DNA of 64,000 nucleotides from Agarivorans gilvus (lineage in GTDB: Bacteria > Pseudomonadota > Gammaproteobacteria > Enterobacterales > Celerinatantimonadaceae). The notes under the pieces are model-generated. The model was not told where the DNA came from, made no database searches, and saw nothing but the letters and a program-made list of their open reading frames with translations. The first letter of the stretch is position 1. Each line of letters opens with the position of its first letter. This document shows, in pieces, positions 52,862 through 62,740 of this stretch. The position numbers and the translations under genes were made by a program. Location of the stretch: contig NZ_CP013021.1 of NCBI RefSeq assembly GCF_001420915.1, positions 692,001 through 756,000 on the forward strand, in the 5' to 3' direction.

Positions 52862-53212
52862 TCATTCAACATTATCTTTATAACTACTTATTACATGAGT
52901 ACAACAAATCGCACAAAGTGGCGCTGAAAAATCGAGAATATAGCGTTTATAAGTAGCTTCAACCAAAGTTCTTACATCATCACCAAAACGCTCTGTCACT
53001 CGTGGTACGCCTCTTCGATGCAATTCTTTTCCAAGACGTCCTAATTGTTTATATTTTTTCATGTAGGAGACAATCTCAGGTGAATGTATTGGGGTTGAGT
53101 CGTACCACTCCCGTAAAGTAACAACTTCAGCAGAGCGCTTTGCTAACTCCACGGCTTTAATTTTTTCTTTAACTATTGGCGATATTCGACTCAAAACATT
53201 CTTGTTATTCAT
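52862..53212 (-). CDS. Uncharacterised 116-aa protein downstream of dptH
   Basis: A small basic protein starting MNNKNVLSRISPIVKEKIKA and ending with a segment holding three cysteines (CAICC). It has LREWYDSTPIHSPEIV in the middle and no transmembrane helix. The ATG lies 23 nt after the dptH stop, so it probably belongs to the dptFGH transcript. I do not recognise the family. It lies between the intact dptH end and the relic copy, so it arrived with one of the two versions of that end. Confidence 0.6.
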   Translation of the reverse strand: MNNKNVLSRISPIVKEKIKAVELAKRSAEVVTLREWYDSTPIHSPEIVSYMKKYKQLGRLGKELHRRGVPRVTERFGDDVRTLVEATYKRYILDFSAPLCAICCTHVISSYKDNVE

Positions 53213-53235
53213 AAACTATTTCCCGCATCAAAAAT

Positions 53236-56200
53236 TTAATTACTCAACTCCCAAAACGCCTTATCCCGCATTTTCACTATTTTTTTCGCCCCATCAATAT
53301 ACAGGCTGTAGTGCTTCTCTAACTTATTGATGGTTTCCATAAGCTTCTCTTGTTCGGCTTTTTCATTCACGCTAAAGATGGCTTTCAGATCTTGAGGTTT
53401 AAGTTTGGCAACGCGGTGAATAACCCAAGTAAGTACGTAGCTGGAGTAATCATTTTCACCGGTTTGAAAATGGGTAATGTCTTGAGTCGACAAAATAACC
53501 CCCACGCCATATTCACGACCTTCTTTAAGAATTTTGCGAAGGCTTGGGAAATTTTGTGACATAAAGTTGTCAGCTTCGTCTACCAAAATCATCTTGGTGA
53601 TTTGACGGAAGTCGCCCTGAACTTCGGGCTTACCTTTTTTCTGCATTTGCGAATAGAACAGGTCTAATGTTAAGGCCACCACCAGGTTCTGAATTTCTGG
53701 TGGGTAACCTGCTAACTCAATCACGGTAATGCCATCGACTAAGTCATACAGGCTCATGCACTTACTGTTATCGTCTTCGAAGATCTCTAACTCACTCAAG
53801 CTTTCTAAGGCTGCATATAGGGAGTCTTCATCTGGCTCGGTTTCAATAAACAGCGCCCATACATCGGCAATGGTTGGTGCTGGCTTGGTCCAACTGGCAG
53901 GATTCGCTTTTTGAATACCGGCTAACTCATAGGCTTCACCCACCAACTTACGTAAACGTAACTGCTGTTTTTGCCCTAAATTAAAGGCCTTACCCATGGT
54001 TTCTGAAAAGCCGCGCGCGGTATGTACCGGTAGCATAGGAGTGTCGCCAAACAGACTTAAAGGGTTGTAAGGCAGCTTATGCAGATTAAACTTTTTGCCC
54101 GCTGTTGCTTGCTGAAACTTGTCATCAACATAGTCGGATTTGTAGTCAAAAATCAGCATACCGATAGCCACGCCATTTACATTGCTACTTTGACCACGGT
54201 GCAACTGGGTGACCACTGATTTAGTAAATTGGGTTTTACCAGTACCCATGGTGCCAATAATACCGGTGTTAGTATTCATAAATTTAGCGGTATTGGTTGG
54301 CTCCCAATTAAGCGGAGCTTGCGTTACAGCATTATGTCCAAACAGTACGGTTAAATTGCTATCAATATCGTGTAATTGTTCAGCCATTGCAGGCTGCGTA
54401 ACAGTATATTGATGCTGCTGTTCGGCAACATCTGCAAGTTCTAGCTCTTGGGTCGCCACTTCTTCGGTAAGAGTGCTTACCACTTGAACTGGTTGTAACT
54501 GCTCAAGTTCTGGCTCAGCTTCAATTGGCTTCGCTTGCACCTCATTATCTAAAACATACAGCGAAGGCACGTGACACAGTTTCACTACGTCTAACTTGGT
54601 TAAAACATCTTGTAAGGGCGTTTCAACTAAACAAGGTAACAAGCCCATGGGCAGGTCTACTTTTAGCACCCCGTCAATTAATTGATAATCGGGCTCTAAA
54701 CAGCTTGCACCTTCTAGGTGACTCACCACAAAACCCTCTGGATAATCAGCCACTAAAGCAAGTGAATAATCCCCTTTTAACCACTGCTCTTTCGTAGCTA
54801 ACAATGCATCAAAATAGTTTTGGGTGAATACTTTGTATAAACGGTATTTATCAACCTGCATTAACACTTGGCGCATAAATAAACCACGATACAGCTTACT
54901 GGCTAAACTTGAGTTACCGAGTAAATCTTGGCTTAAATAACGTAATAATTCTTGGGCTTGTTTTACTGCTTTTTTATAGTCGGGCACGGCCCCCGTTTTT
55001 ACTTCTACGGGTAATAAGTACATTTGTTGGTCTTTAAAACCCACCAACAATACGTCGTCAGAAATAGCGCCTTTTTTATAGCCATGAACATTGCGCGAGA
55101 ATTCACTATCTGACATTTTTAAGCCAATATTGCCAGAAACGCGGATCATCTCGGCCACCGATAAGGGCACCCAAGTAATATCAGAGTTATAGACTAAGCT
55201 GGTCACAAACTTATAGGCACCAATAACCCCTTTACGCTCTTTATTGATGGTTGGCGCACAAGTCATCATCTTTAACAACCAGTCACCATTAAAGGCGTTG
55301 AACTCGTTAATTTGACCACCATCGCCCTGCTTCACGACTTTCTCAAATAAATCTCGCTGAGCCGTTACAGTAATTGCGTCGTAACTTGATGAACTGGTGT
55401 ATTGATCGGAATAATGGATCAGCACCACATCTTCGTTACTATGGAAAAAATCCAAGGTAACTTTCGGGTCAATAATGGTGGTCCAAATAGAGCTGGCATA
55501 GCATTGCTCTAAAGCACCTTTAAAGTCTTCACTAACCGCCAGAGCAACCGCATTGGCGCCATGGTATTGGGTATTAGCTTTTAATGCTGGCTTAAGTAAA
55601 GCACCGATATACTTGGCCATCATTAGGTGGGGGAATTGCTGGTAATCAGCCCCTTTTAAACCAAAACCGGTGAAATAGGAGCCAGCTTTACTTTCTGAGG
55701 CATCCCCGGTAAGTAGGCCATCACAAGCAATCCCCGACGCCATATCGTCTATAGCAATATCGGAACAATCGACCTTATCGTTATTGCGAAAGAACGACAG
55801 GTGGGCATAGGCTTGGCCATTTTTTTGTGCTTGTTGATTAGTAAATTTGCTGTACGTTAATCGAGTGCGCAGAATATCGATGATGGCGTCAGCTACCTCT
55901 CGTGCTTTTCCTTTATTAAGCCCTAATTGTTCCTTTAACTGATCGTAGTTGGCAATCTCAGAAAAATGGTCAAAGGCATTAAAGACTAACTCATCATCGT
56001 AAAGGTTCACGTGAATAGAAGCGGCTTGCTCTTGATTGGTTCGCACATAATCAACCAAGCCCATAAACAGCTCATTGCCGTAATCTTGGTTTACCGCATT
56101 TACAATAATGCTCTTCTCTGAGCCGGTAAATAACTGACAAAATGCGGTTTGAAACTCATCAATTTTCTCTTTAACCAGCTTACGCACAAAGCTTAATGAG

Positions 56201-58350
56201 CTTTTCTCTTGAGGAACACTTTTAATCCAAAAGGCGTTTTCTTTTACTTGCTGATTGTAAGCAAATTCATATTGCGGATGATATACATAAGGTAATAAAC
56301 CTTTGGGACTAAGCCGCTCGAAGGTAACATCAGGCAGGGAAGCAAAACTATCATCGGCTTGAATGGCTTGCCGCAAATTAAAATAGTAAGCCAGTATTAA
56401 GGGATGATATGGGGAATAGTATTCATTCTCCTCAAGTTGAACTAAGCCAATCTTAAGCACGGTTTTCTGAGCTTGAGTGAGCATACTACCGGTAGGTATT
56501 GCCGCAAAAAAATCAAGACATGAAGAGACAACTTGCTCAACTAGAGCAGTAAACTCCTCGCCCCAAGAAGCTAGCGAAGGAGTGCTACGGCGAACCTCCA
56601 AGTAATCAAATAAATTTGAATAGGCCAGATGGATCGTTTGATCAATTTCTTGCAGTTGCTCCAAGGTGATGGCGTCTCGGTCAAACAAGGCTACGATTCT
56701 ACGTTCAACAAAATCTTGTTCCCAGCGCAATAAAGTGAGCCGTAAAGCCGGTACCACAAACTCACTATTGTCGATGCCCACTTTACCCTTTTGCGAGTAG
56801 AATTCACCGTTATAGTCATCTTTAAATAGTTTGTGGAAACGGCCGCGATTGAGCAACAAAGGGAGTGTTAAAGAATCGGTGGCGACTGCACCTTCTACGT
56901 TAAAACTTAAGCGGTTATCACCCGATTTTACAGTGAAGTCGATTTCATCAGCTTCATTCGCCAAAGCCTCAAAATCAACGATGCCATAATCGGCGCTATC
57001 AACCACTTGCTTAGCATCGGTTAATGAACAGCTTTCGCCTACTTCTGGTCGAATAACTAGTTGGTTATCATCCATATTTAAAGTGAGGCGCTGCTTAGAA
57101 TTGCCAGGTTCAACTAAATAGATATTTTTAAAAGGCTCGATGAAGAACTCGCCCTTACGCAACACTAAACAACGGAAGTTATAAACTTCCGCTTTATTTT
57201 CTCGTTTCAGCGCCAAATTAAAAAACAAAGGCTCGTGATTGTAGAAGCCTTTAAGGCTAGCACTTGCACCTTTTAAGGTATTGCGCGTGCTAAGCACTTC
57301 TTGGTTATTAAACACTTTTGCGGGTTGTAGCTTGAATTGGTTTTTATCTAAATTGCTGGCCCCTTGAAATACCAACTTCAATTCAAATTCGTTAACACCT
57401 TCATCCAGCTCAATAATTATATGGCGTTCTCGCATCCCGGCTTTTGACTCTGACTTATACCGACCGGTAAGAGTTACACCTTCACTCATTTGCTCTGCCT
57501 CTAGAACAAGCTGTTGTTGTGAATTACGCTTTTTCTCCTGAATATAGGCTTCAAATTCAACGTCTTTCCAGGCATTTTCTTCGGAAAAATGTTCATCAAT
57601 AAAACGTTCACCAAAGGTTTTAAGTCGATCTTGTAATTGGTCACCAAAGTGCTCTACTTCAAATGACAGCTCTTCATACAGTGCGCGGTTTTCTTCTAAA
57701 CGTTTTTTAATTTGCTTAGGGTTACTCTGCATTTGCGCAACGAAAGGGTCGTCGAACATGCCAAGCTCATCAAAGTGAATTTCGCCATCTTCAACAGCTT
57801 TATATAGAGATTCAAAACCAAACATGGTGGCACCATCTTCTAAAATGGCATCGAATTGGTCATCGAGTAAGCAAGTAGATACGTCTTTACCTTGATCTTG
57901 CTGGTCAATCAGCCCTTTTAACGCTTCTTTGATTTTATCAGGGCTCCACACTTGCCCTACCTGGGCTAAATCTTCGGCTGAATTTATTAGGGTATCCAAC
58001 AAACTGTTATGGATAACAACCAAGGCACAGCCTTTGAGGACACCAGACTGACTCGCGATTTCATCACGTAAATGAGAAATATAATTTTCGGTAAATCCTT
58101 CTACTTGTTCGATGTTTTCACTATGAATAACCGGAACAACCTTACATTTGGCCAATTGAATGTAAGGCAACTCAACATCGCCCACGATGATAGTTGTGTC
58201 ACTCTGATGCGCTAACATCGCTTGATACAAACGTAAGCTATTTTCACTATCGGGCGATTTAAACTGATAGCGAAAACCCGGTTCTATTTGCGTTTCAGCA
58301 TTCGCTAGAAACTGCTCAACCAAAAAGGTTTCAAATGGTTTTACAGACAT
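53236..58350 (-). CDS. dptH: DNA phosphorothioation-dependent restriction protein DptH
   Basis: A very large protein (about 1,704 aa) of the DptFGH/DndFGH restriction complex that attacks DNA lacking phosphorothioates. Near residue 1370 it has Walker A in IGTMGTGKTQFTKSVV and near 1590 Walker B KMILVDEADNFM followed by a sensor-like GVILSTQD, a HerA/FtsK-type motor. In the middle, LVGFKDQQMYLLPVEVKTGA (EVK about 1116-1118) with an Asp 13-15 residues upstream looks like a PD-(D/E)xK nuclease core. The frame extends to a GTG at 58371; MSVKPFET at 58350 with GGAG about 9 nt upstream is my choice and overlaps dptG by 20 nt. Confidence 0.92.
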   Translation of the reverse strand: MSVKPFETFLVEQFLANAETQIEPGFRYQFKSPDSENSLRLYQAMLAHQSDTTIIVGDVELPYIQLAKCKVVPVIHSENIEQVEGFTENYISHLRDEIASQSGVLKGCALVVIHNSLLDTLINSAEDLAQVGQVWSPDKIKEALKGLIDQQDQGKDVSTCLLDDQFDAILEDGATMFGFESLYKAVEDGEIHFDELGMFDDPFVAQMQSNPKQIKKRLEENRALYEELSFEVEHFGDQLQDRLKTFGERFIDEHFSEENAWKDVEFEAYIQEKKRNSQQQLVLEAEQMSEGVTLTGRYKSESKAGMRERHIIIELDEGVNEFELKLVFQGASNLDKNQFKLQPAKVFNNQEVLSTRNTLKGASASLKGFYNHEPLFFNLALKRENKAEVYNFRCLVLRKGEFFIEPFKNIYLVEPGNSKQRLTLNMDDNQLVIRPEVGESCSLTDAKQVVDSADYGIVDFEALANEADEIDFTVKSGDNRLSFNVEGAVATDSLTLPLLLNRGRFHKLFKDDYNGEFYSQKGKVGIDNSEFVVPALRLTLLRWEQDFVERRIVALFDRDAITLEQLQEIDQTIHLAYSNLFDYLEVRRSTPSLASWGEEFTALVEQVVSSCLDFFAAIPTGSMLTQAQKTVLKIGLVQLEENEYYSPYHPLILAYYFNLRQAIQADDSFASLPDVTFERLSPKGLLPYVYHPQYEFAYNQQVKENAFWIKSVPQEKSSLSFVRKLVKEKIDEFQTAFCQLFTGSEKSIIVNAVNQDYGNELFMGLVDYVRTNQEQAASIHVNLYDDELVFNAFDHFSEIANYDQLKEQLGLNKGKAREVADAIIDILRTRLTYSKFTNQQAQKNGQAYAHLSFFRNNDKVDCSDIAIDDMASGIACDGLLTGDASESKAGSYFTGFGLKGADYQQFPHLMMAKYIGALLKPALKANTQYHGANAVALAVSEDFKGALEQCYASSIWTTIIDPKVTLDFFHSNEDVVLIHYSDQYTSSSSYDAITVTAQRDLFEKVVKQGDGGQINEFNAFNGDWLLKMMTCAPTINKERKGVIGAYKFVTSLVYNSDITWVPLSVAEMIRVSGNIGLKMSDSEFSRNVHGYKKGAISDDVLLVGFKDQQMYLLPVEVKTGAVPDYKKAVKQAQELLRYLSQDLLGNSSLASKLYRGLFMRQVLMQVDKYRLYKVFTQNYFDALLATKEQWLKGDYSLALVADYPEGFVVSHLEGASCLEPDYQLIDGVLKVDLPMGLLPCLVETPLQDVLTKLDVVKLCHVPSLYVLDNEVQAKPIEAEPELEQLQPVQVVSTLTEEVATQELELADVAEQQHQYTVTQPAMAEQLHDIDSNLTVLFGHNAVTQAPLNWEPTNTAKFMNTNTGIIGTMGTGKTQFTKSVVTQLHRGQSSNVNGVAIGMLIFDYKSDYVDDKFQQATAGKKFNLHKLPYNPLSLFGDTPMLPVHTARGFSETMGKAFNLGQKQQLRLRKLVGEAYELAGIQKANPASWTKPAPTIADVWALFIETEPDEDSLYAALESLSELEIFEDDNSKCMSLYDLVDGITVIELAGYPPEIQNLVVALTLDLFYSQMQKKGKPEVQGDFRQITKMILVDEADNFMSQNFPSLRKILKEGREYGVGVILSTQDITHFQTGENDYSSYVLTWVIHRVAKLKPQDLKAIFSVNEKAEQEKLMETINKLEKHYSLYIDGAKKIVKMRDKAFWELSN

Positions 58351-59668
58351 AAACTGCGTCTCCACTATCACTCATGCGTTCAACATTGCCGATACGCTCA
58401 TAAAATTTAATTAGCTCTTGCTCTGTTTGCTTATCAACAAATACACCGCGCAACTTAAACCCTGCAATGAGCTCGTGGAAACGGAGTTTTTCTTTAGGAC
58501 CAACCACTATGTTAGTTAATAGGATTACGTAGTCTTGATTAAGCACCAGCACGCGACCACTGCGGCCTCTGCCTTGGATAAAATGTGACGCTAAGTTTTT
58601 TTCAACTTCAATGACATAGCGCTTGTTAATATTGGCACGCTCGCCGATGGCAAATTGCGCCATCGCCAACTTCATAATATTGCCTAACCAAACAAGAGCA
58701 GAGTCGGATTCTTCTAATGGAGTATCTAGATTACGCTGAGAGCGAAACGCTCTGGCAAAGTTTTCTAGCTTTGATTTGACATCTAGCCCGGTTTGTTGAA
58801 TACCTTTAGCAATAGCCCAAAGAGGTAACTTAGTTGCATTCTTCTCACTATAATTTGGTTGCAGCAGTTCCAACATGGTTAACATGGGAAATAAACGAGT
58901 GGCAGACTCACTAAAGAGCTTATAACCATGGTCTTTAATATGACGACGCTCATTGCTGGCCCGCTCATGATCCATGATGAAGTATAAAGGCTTAGATTTA
59001 GGGGCCTCACCTGAACGCCAATCGGTAAGCGCCAAACTTAATTGAGCAGTATAGGTAAACCCATAAAATGCCAAAAAGGATTCAATCTCACTGAGTAAAT
59101 ACTTGGGACGGCTCACCAAAAAATTCAAATCATCACGAAAGGCCTTAGACAGATATGGCAAATAGGGCTTTTCGTATACTTGCATGGATGAGTCATCTTT
59201 CATCCGACTGCGCAAGGTGGTTAAGACCTCCCGCTCGATAAAGTTTAAGTTTGGTTCAACAACATCAATTCGTTCGTTTTTCAGAAGATTGGTAAACATA
59301 GAAGCAATACGAGCATCACCTGTTTCATATTCACCTTTTTGAGCTCGAAACAGTAACAACTCAGGGCTAACTGAAAATATGTCTTTATTATCAAAGTACA
59401 TCTCTCGCAGTACATCCCAAAAAGCTTCTTCACCTAGCTTTTCTTCAAAGGCCTCTTGGCAAGACTGTACAAATTCGTCATAGCTGTAATTTTCTATTTT
59501 TTTTCTGAACAGACCACGTAGTACTAAACCGATCACGGCATTCCAATCAAAGTTATTGCCCTTAGTACGAATAGGTAAGTAATTGTTTAAGCTGTTCTTA
59601 TTAGGCACATCTTCTGAAGTTTGCGGTAGTGCTTGGTTAAAGGGGTAGCTATATCGATCTAATGTCAT
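58331..59668 (-). CDS. dptG: DNA phosphorothioation-dependent restriction protein DptG
   Basis: A 445-aa protein in the fixed middle position of dptF-dptG-dptH. It begins MTLDRYSYPFNQALPQTSED and has no enzymatic motif I can identify; assignment is by family pattern and gene order. It starts 2 nt after dptF and overlaps dptH, so all three are translated together, as expected for subunits of one complex. Confidence 0.88.
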   Translation of the reverse strand: MTLDRYSYPFNQALPQTSEDVPNKNSLNNYLPIRTKGNNFDWNAVIGLVLRGLFRKKIENYSYDEFVQSCQEAFEEKLGEEAFWDVLREMYFDNKDIFSVSPELLLFRAQKGEYETGDARIASMFTNLLKNERIDVVEPNLNFIEREVLTTLRSRMKDDSSMQVYEKPYLPYLSKAFRDDLNFLVSRPKYLLSEIESFLAFYGFTYTAQLSLALTDWRSGEAPKSKPLYFIMDHERASNERRHIKDHGYKLFSESATRLFPMLTMLELLQPNYSEKNATKLPLWAIAKGIQQTGLDVKSKLENFARAFRSQRNLDTPLEESDSALVWLGNIMKLAMAQFAIGERANINKRYVIEVEKNLASHFIQGRGRSGRVLVLNQDYVILLTNIVVGPKEKLRFHELIAGFKLRGVFVDKQTEQELIKFYERIGNVERMSDSGDAVYVCKTI

Positions 59669-59670
59669 TG

Positions 59671-61296
59671 TTAAATACCACTCACTTCAAAGTATTCATT
59701 GTCTTCATTGACCACCTTGTAACGCTTATCTCGATTTAAGATAAACAGTGTGTCTTTACGGTTTGCGACTCCAATAATTTGTTCAATAACTTCATCAAGC
59801 AGCAATACCGCATTTTTGTCATGCTTATTGGGACGATATCCTTGATTAATTTTGACCAATAACTCCAACAAATTGATGCTAATAGGTAATGCTTTTAATA
59901 GATCTCCATCCACTTGGATGTAGGCATTAAATGAACCAATTTTGCCAGCACCATTAGATTGGATACCGCTGAAACTAGGTTTAACCTCAAGCTCGACAGC
60001 TGTTTTAAAACGATTAAGTTCAGAAATAAAATACTGATCTTTGTCTAAGGCAGGAGAGTTACGATTGCAGTAACGATGAATAGCGGCAATTAAGGTCTCT
60101 TTGTAGAACTTATTTAATTGCTTTCTCTGTTGAGGCGAGCCATCAAACCGATGATGTAGCAACCAAACATCGGCGTACAAATCGACTAAGGAGTTATCAA
60201 AATCCAGCTTTAAGCGATCTGTGTAAGCATTGGAAAATTGAGCTTCATCTTTAAGCAAGTACACCATTCGTAAATAAGAGCTTGCTGTTGAGACATCGAA
60301 CACCCCGAAAGATTTAACTTGTTGCTTTAGGCTGGTAAACCCCTCGTCTTCAATACCCAAACCAAACTGTAGTACAAACTCATCGATATGACGTGTATGA
60401 ATGTTACTTACATCAAAGCCTTGGATCTGTTCCAGTAACTCATTATCCGCTCCCGAAAACAAGTTATCGAACAGGTAGCCATCCATCACTAAAATTTGAA
60501 AAACAAAATCCAACAAAGCTCGAGCAGTTAAAAACTGGTCTTTTATTAAGCGAGCCTTTAATAACAAGGCAATAACGTTTCGTTGTACCGACTCTAAACC
60601 AAGCAATGCATAGTTTGCCGTTAGAGTGGTATGGCCCCTTAATGTGACTTCTCGGTCATATAAAGCATAAAAAGGATTGTCTAAGGTTTGGGCCGTTAAA
60701 CGAGCAATAAACTGAGAAGCAAACTCAGATGAACAGCTTTGCTGGCTTAAGGTAAACTTTGGGTATTTTTCAAAATCAAGATAAGTATGATTTGCAGGAA
60801 TAGAACTGGAATTGTTGTCCAAAAAGGCTTTTATTGATGCTTTAATTTCTTGATGTTGCTCGTTGCCCTCTTCAGCATAATTTCCTAACATGCCTATATT
60901 AATACCGATGACCAAAGGCTTAGAGCCTTGTTTAAATAAAGCGAAACGTTTATCTAGAGCCTCTATGGCGGTTTGGTTGGGGCTGAAGCTATGGGTCGCA
61001 TCTAGATGGAAATCGTGAGTCGATTTAAACTGCTGACTATACCGAGTCAAAATCTCCGACTTCCCATCACCACTACTACCACAAAGAAATATAATCTCAT
61101 TAGGCCTAGCTGATGTAAGCGCCCTTTTAAAGTCTGCCTCAATATCCGTTTCGATATAAATATAGTTTTTATAACCGGTAAGAATATCTGATTCGGTTTC
61201 TCGCTCAGTACTCACTGCATAAGGAGAAGACTTTGACAATATACTTAACACACTTAGAAACGAACTTTGGAGACCAGCACTACTCTTAGACGCCAT
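59671..61296 (-). CDS. dptF: DNA phosphorothioation-dependent restriction protein DptF
   Basis: A 541-aa P-loop NTPase with EIIFLCGSSGDGKSEILTRY (Walker A about residues 73-80), the usual first subunit of the DptFGH restriction complex. It opens the minus-strand operon and diverges from miaE across about 250 nt, which should hold the dpt promoter. ATP hydrolysis by DptF is thought to support recognition or translocation on DNA. Confidence 0.92.
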   Translation of the reverse strand: MASKSSAGLQSSFLSVLSILSKSSPYAVSTERETESDILTGYKNYIYIETDIEADFKRALTSARPNEIIFLCGSSGDGKSEILTRYSQQFKSTHDFHLDATHSFSPNQTAIEALDKRFALFKQGSKPLVIGINIGMLGNYAEEGNEQHQEIKASIKAFLDNNSSSIPANHTYLDFEKYPKFTLSQQSCSSEFASQFIARLTAQTLDNPFYALYDREVTLRGHTTLTANYALLGLESVQRNVIALLLKARLIKDQFLTARALLDFVFQILVMDGYLFDNLFSGADNELLEQIQGFDVSNIHTRHIDEFVLQFGLGIEDEGFTSLKQQVKSFGVFDVSTASSYLRMVYLLKDEAQFSNAYTDRLKLDFDNSLVDLYADVWLLHHRFDGSPQQRKQLNKFYKETLIAAIHRYCNRNSPALDKDQYFISELNRFKTAVELEVKPSFSGIQSNGAGKIGSFNAYIQVDGDLLKALPISINLLELLVKINQGYRPNKHDKNAVLLLDEVIEQIIGVANRKDTLFILNRDKRYKVVNEDNEYFEVSGI

Positions 61297-61548
61297 TGTT
61301 AACTCGAACTATTATTATCAACTATTTTGTTAATTTGATACTACCAATCCCTATTTCTTTGCACAATCTTCTAGCTCACCGATTTCAAAAATTTTCACTA
61401 AAACAATGGGCTACCTTACAGATTAACCCCCAAACACTTGTCTTTAGTCTATTTATTGAGCGATGTTTAATAACAAGCATTGACAACTCGACACCAACAA
61501 CGATGATGAACACATTCTCTTTTAAACAAATAAACATTACGTTTAAAC

Positions 61549-62496
61549 ATGCCCTACTCATCTCTACTCTCGCCGATTCACCAATTTTTACATTGCGAAA
61601 CACCAACTGCTTGGTTAGACGAAGCAAAGCGACCAGAAAACCTCGCCCTATTATTAATTGACCATGCCAACGCGGAGTGGAAGGCCGCCGCCAGCGCCAG
61701 CAAGCTAATGTTAAAATATGCAGGGCAAAATAATCCCCAGCTACAGCAGGAGATTAAACACTTATTGGCTCCGTATGAGTTCATTATTTTTAGAGCGGGT
61801 AAGTTATCGCTAGAAACATTCAGCGCTTGGTTTTTTGCCGATGGCATCACTAAGGCGAGTTCCGAGCAGTGGGCACAAGCCCATTCAGCACTTGCCTTAA
61901 TCAAGCGCTGTAAATTAGCTCCCCTGTTAAGCGCACAAATAGAACAAGAGCTGCTGGCTTACACCCCCTCAGCTACACAAACGCCCCCTTCGACATCGGC
62001 GATAATTCAGCAAAAGAGTCAGCAAGACAGCGAGTTTAAGCAGCAATTGTTGGAAAAAATGCGGCTACTTATCAAAGAGGAGCTGCATCATTTTGAACAA
62101 GTATTTGCCATCATGGCTAAGTTCTCGATTACTTACCATAACGTAACAGCCGGCTATTACGCCAAGGGCTTAATCTCACAGGTGCGCCATTTTGAACCAG
62201 AGGCTTTAACCGACAAACTCATTATTGGCGCCTATATTGAGGCGCGCTCCTGCGAGCGTTTTGCCAAATTAGCCCCCTTGCTTCCTTTGGAAATTGGTCA
62301 GTTTTATACCTCACTACTGCGCTCTGAAGCACGCCACTACCAAGACTATTTGCAACTGGCCGCACAACTTTGCTCAACACCACTATTGGATAAGCGAATT
62401 GAAGAAATCGGCGAGGTAGAAGCAAAGTTAATCTTAAACCAAGAGCCCTTGTTCCGTTTTCACAGCGGCATTCCTTGCCTAGGCAAGCCTGTCTAA
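61549..62496 (+). CDS. miaE: tRNA-(ms2io6A)-hydroxylase MiaE
   Basis: Non-heme diiron monooxygenase that hydroxylates the isopentenyl group of ms2i6A37 in tRNA. The protein has ferritin-like helices with metal ligands in LLLIDHANAEWKAAASA, EELHHFEQVFAIM (ExxH), EARSCERFAKLAPLL and SEARHYQDYL. At 315 aa it is longer than the Salmonella enzyme, with extra sequence around residues 80-165 between the first two ligand helices. It is a core gene marking the right border of the Dnd island. Confidence 0.92.
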   Translation: MPYSSLLSPIHQFLHCETPTAWLDEAKRPENLALLLIDHANAEWKAAASASKLMLKYAGQNNPQLQQEIKHLLAPYEFIIFRAGKLSLETFSAWFFADGITKASSEQWAQAHSALALIKRCKLAPLLSAQIEQELLAYTPSATQTPPSTSAIIQQKSQQDSEFKQQLLEKMRLLIKEELHHFEQVFAIMAKFSITYHNVTAGYYAKGLISQVRHFEPEALTDKLIIGAYIEARSCERFAKLAPLLPLEIGQFYTSLLRSEARHYQDYLQLAAQLCSTPLLDKRIEEIGEVEAKLILNQEPLFRFHSGIPCLGKPV

Positions 62497-62740
62497 GGAA
62501 GCAGCCATTCTAATGTTAAAAGGCCTTAACGGAGTGAATTGAAGCGGCAGTTAAAACAAGGTTTTTTATTGCTACCCACTTACTAACAAACAAAGCAAGC
62601 AACAATCTAGCTAGCCCTGACAAAACCGTTTAGCGGCAAAATTAAGCTTGCCATAATGCTAAGTGCTACACTGAATTTGATCCGGTTGTTGTCTTAAGCC
62701 GTAGCTATTTCATGAGCTATTATTTCAGACAAGGTGAATT

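Noticed and set aside
54525..54797. Plus-strand frame of 90 codons inside dptH
   Set aside because: It is antisense to a conserved restriction gene and has no recognisable features.
61296..61661. Plus-strand open frame overlapping the dptF-miaE gap
   Set aside because: It overlaps the miaE start in another frame, has low-complexity content and no ribosome site; the region is better explained as the divergent promoter.
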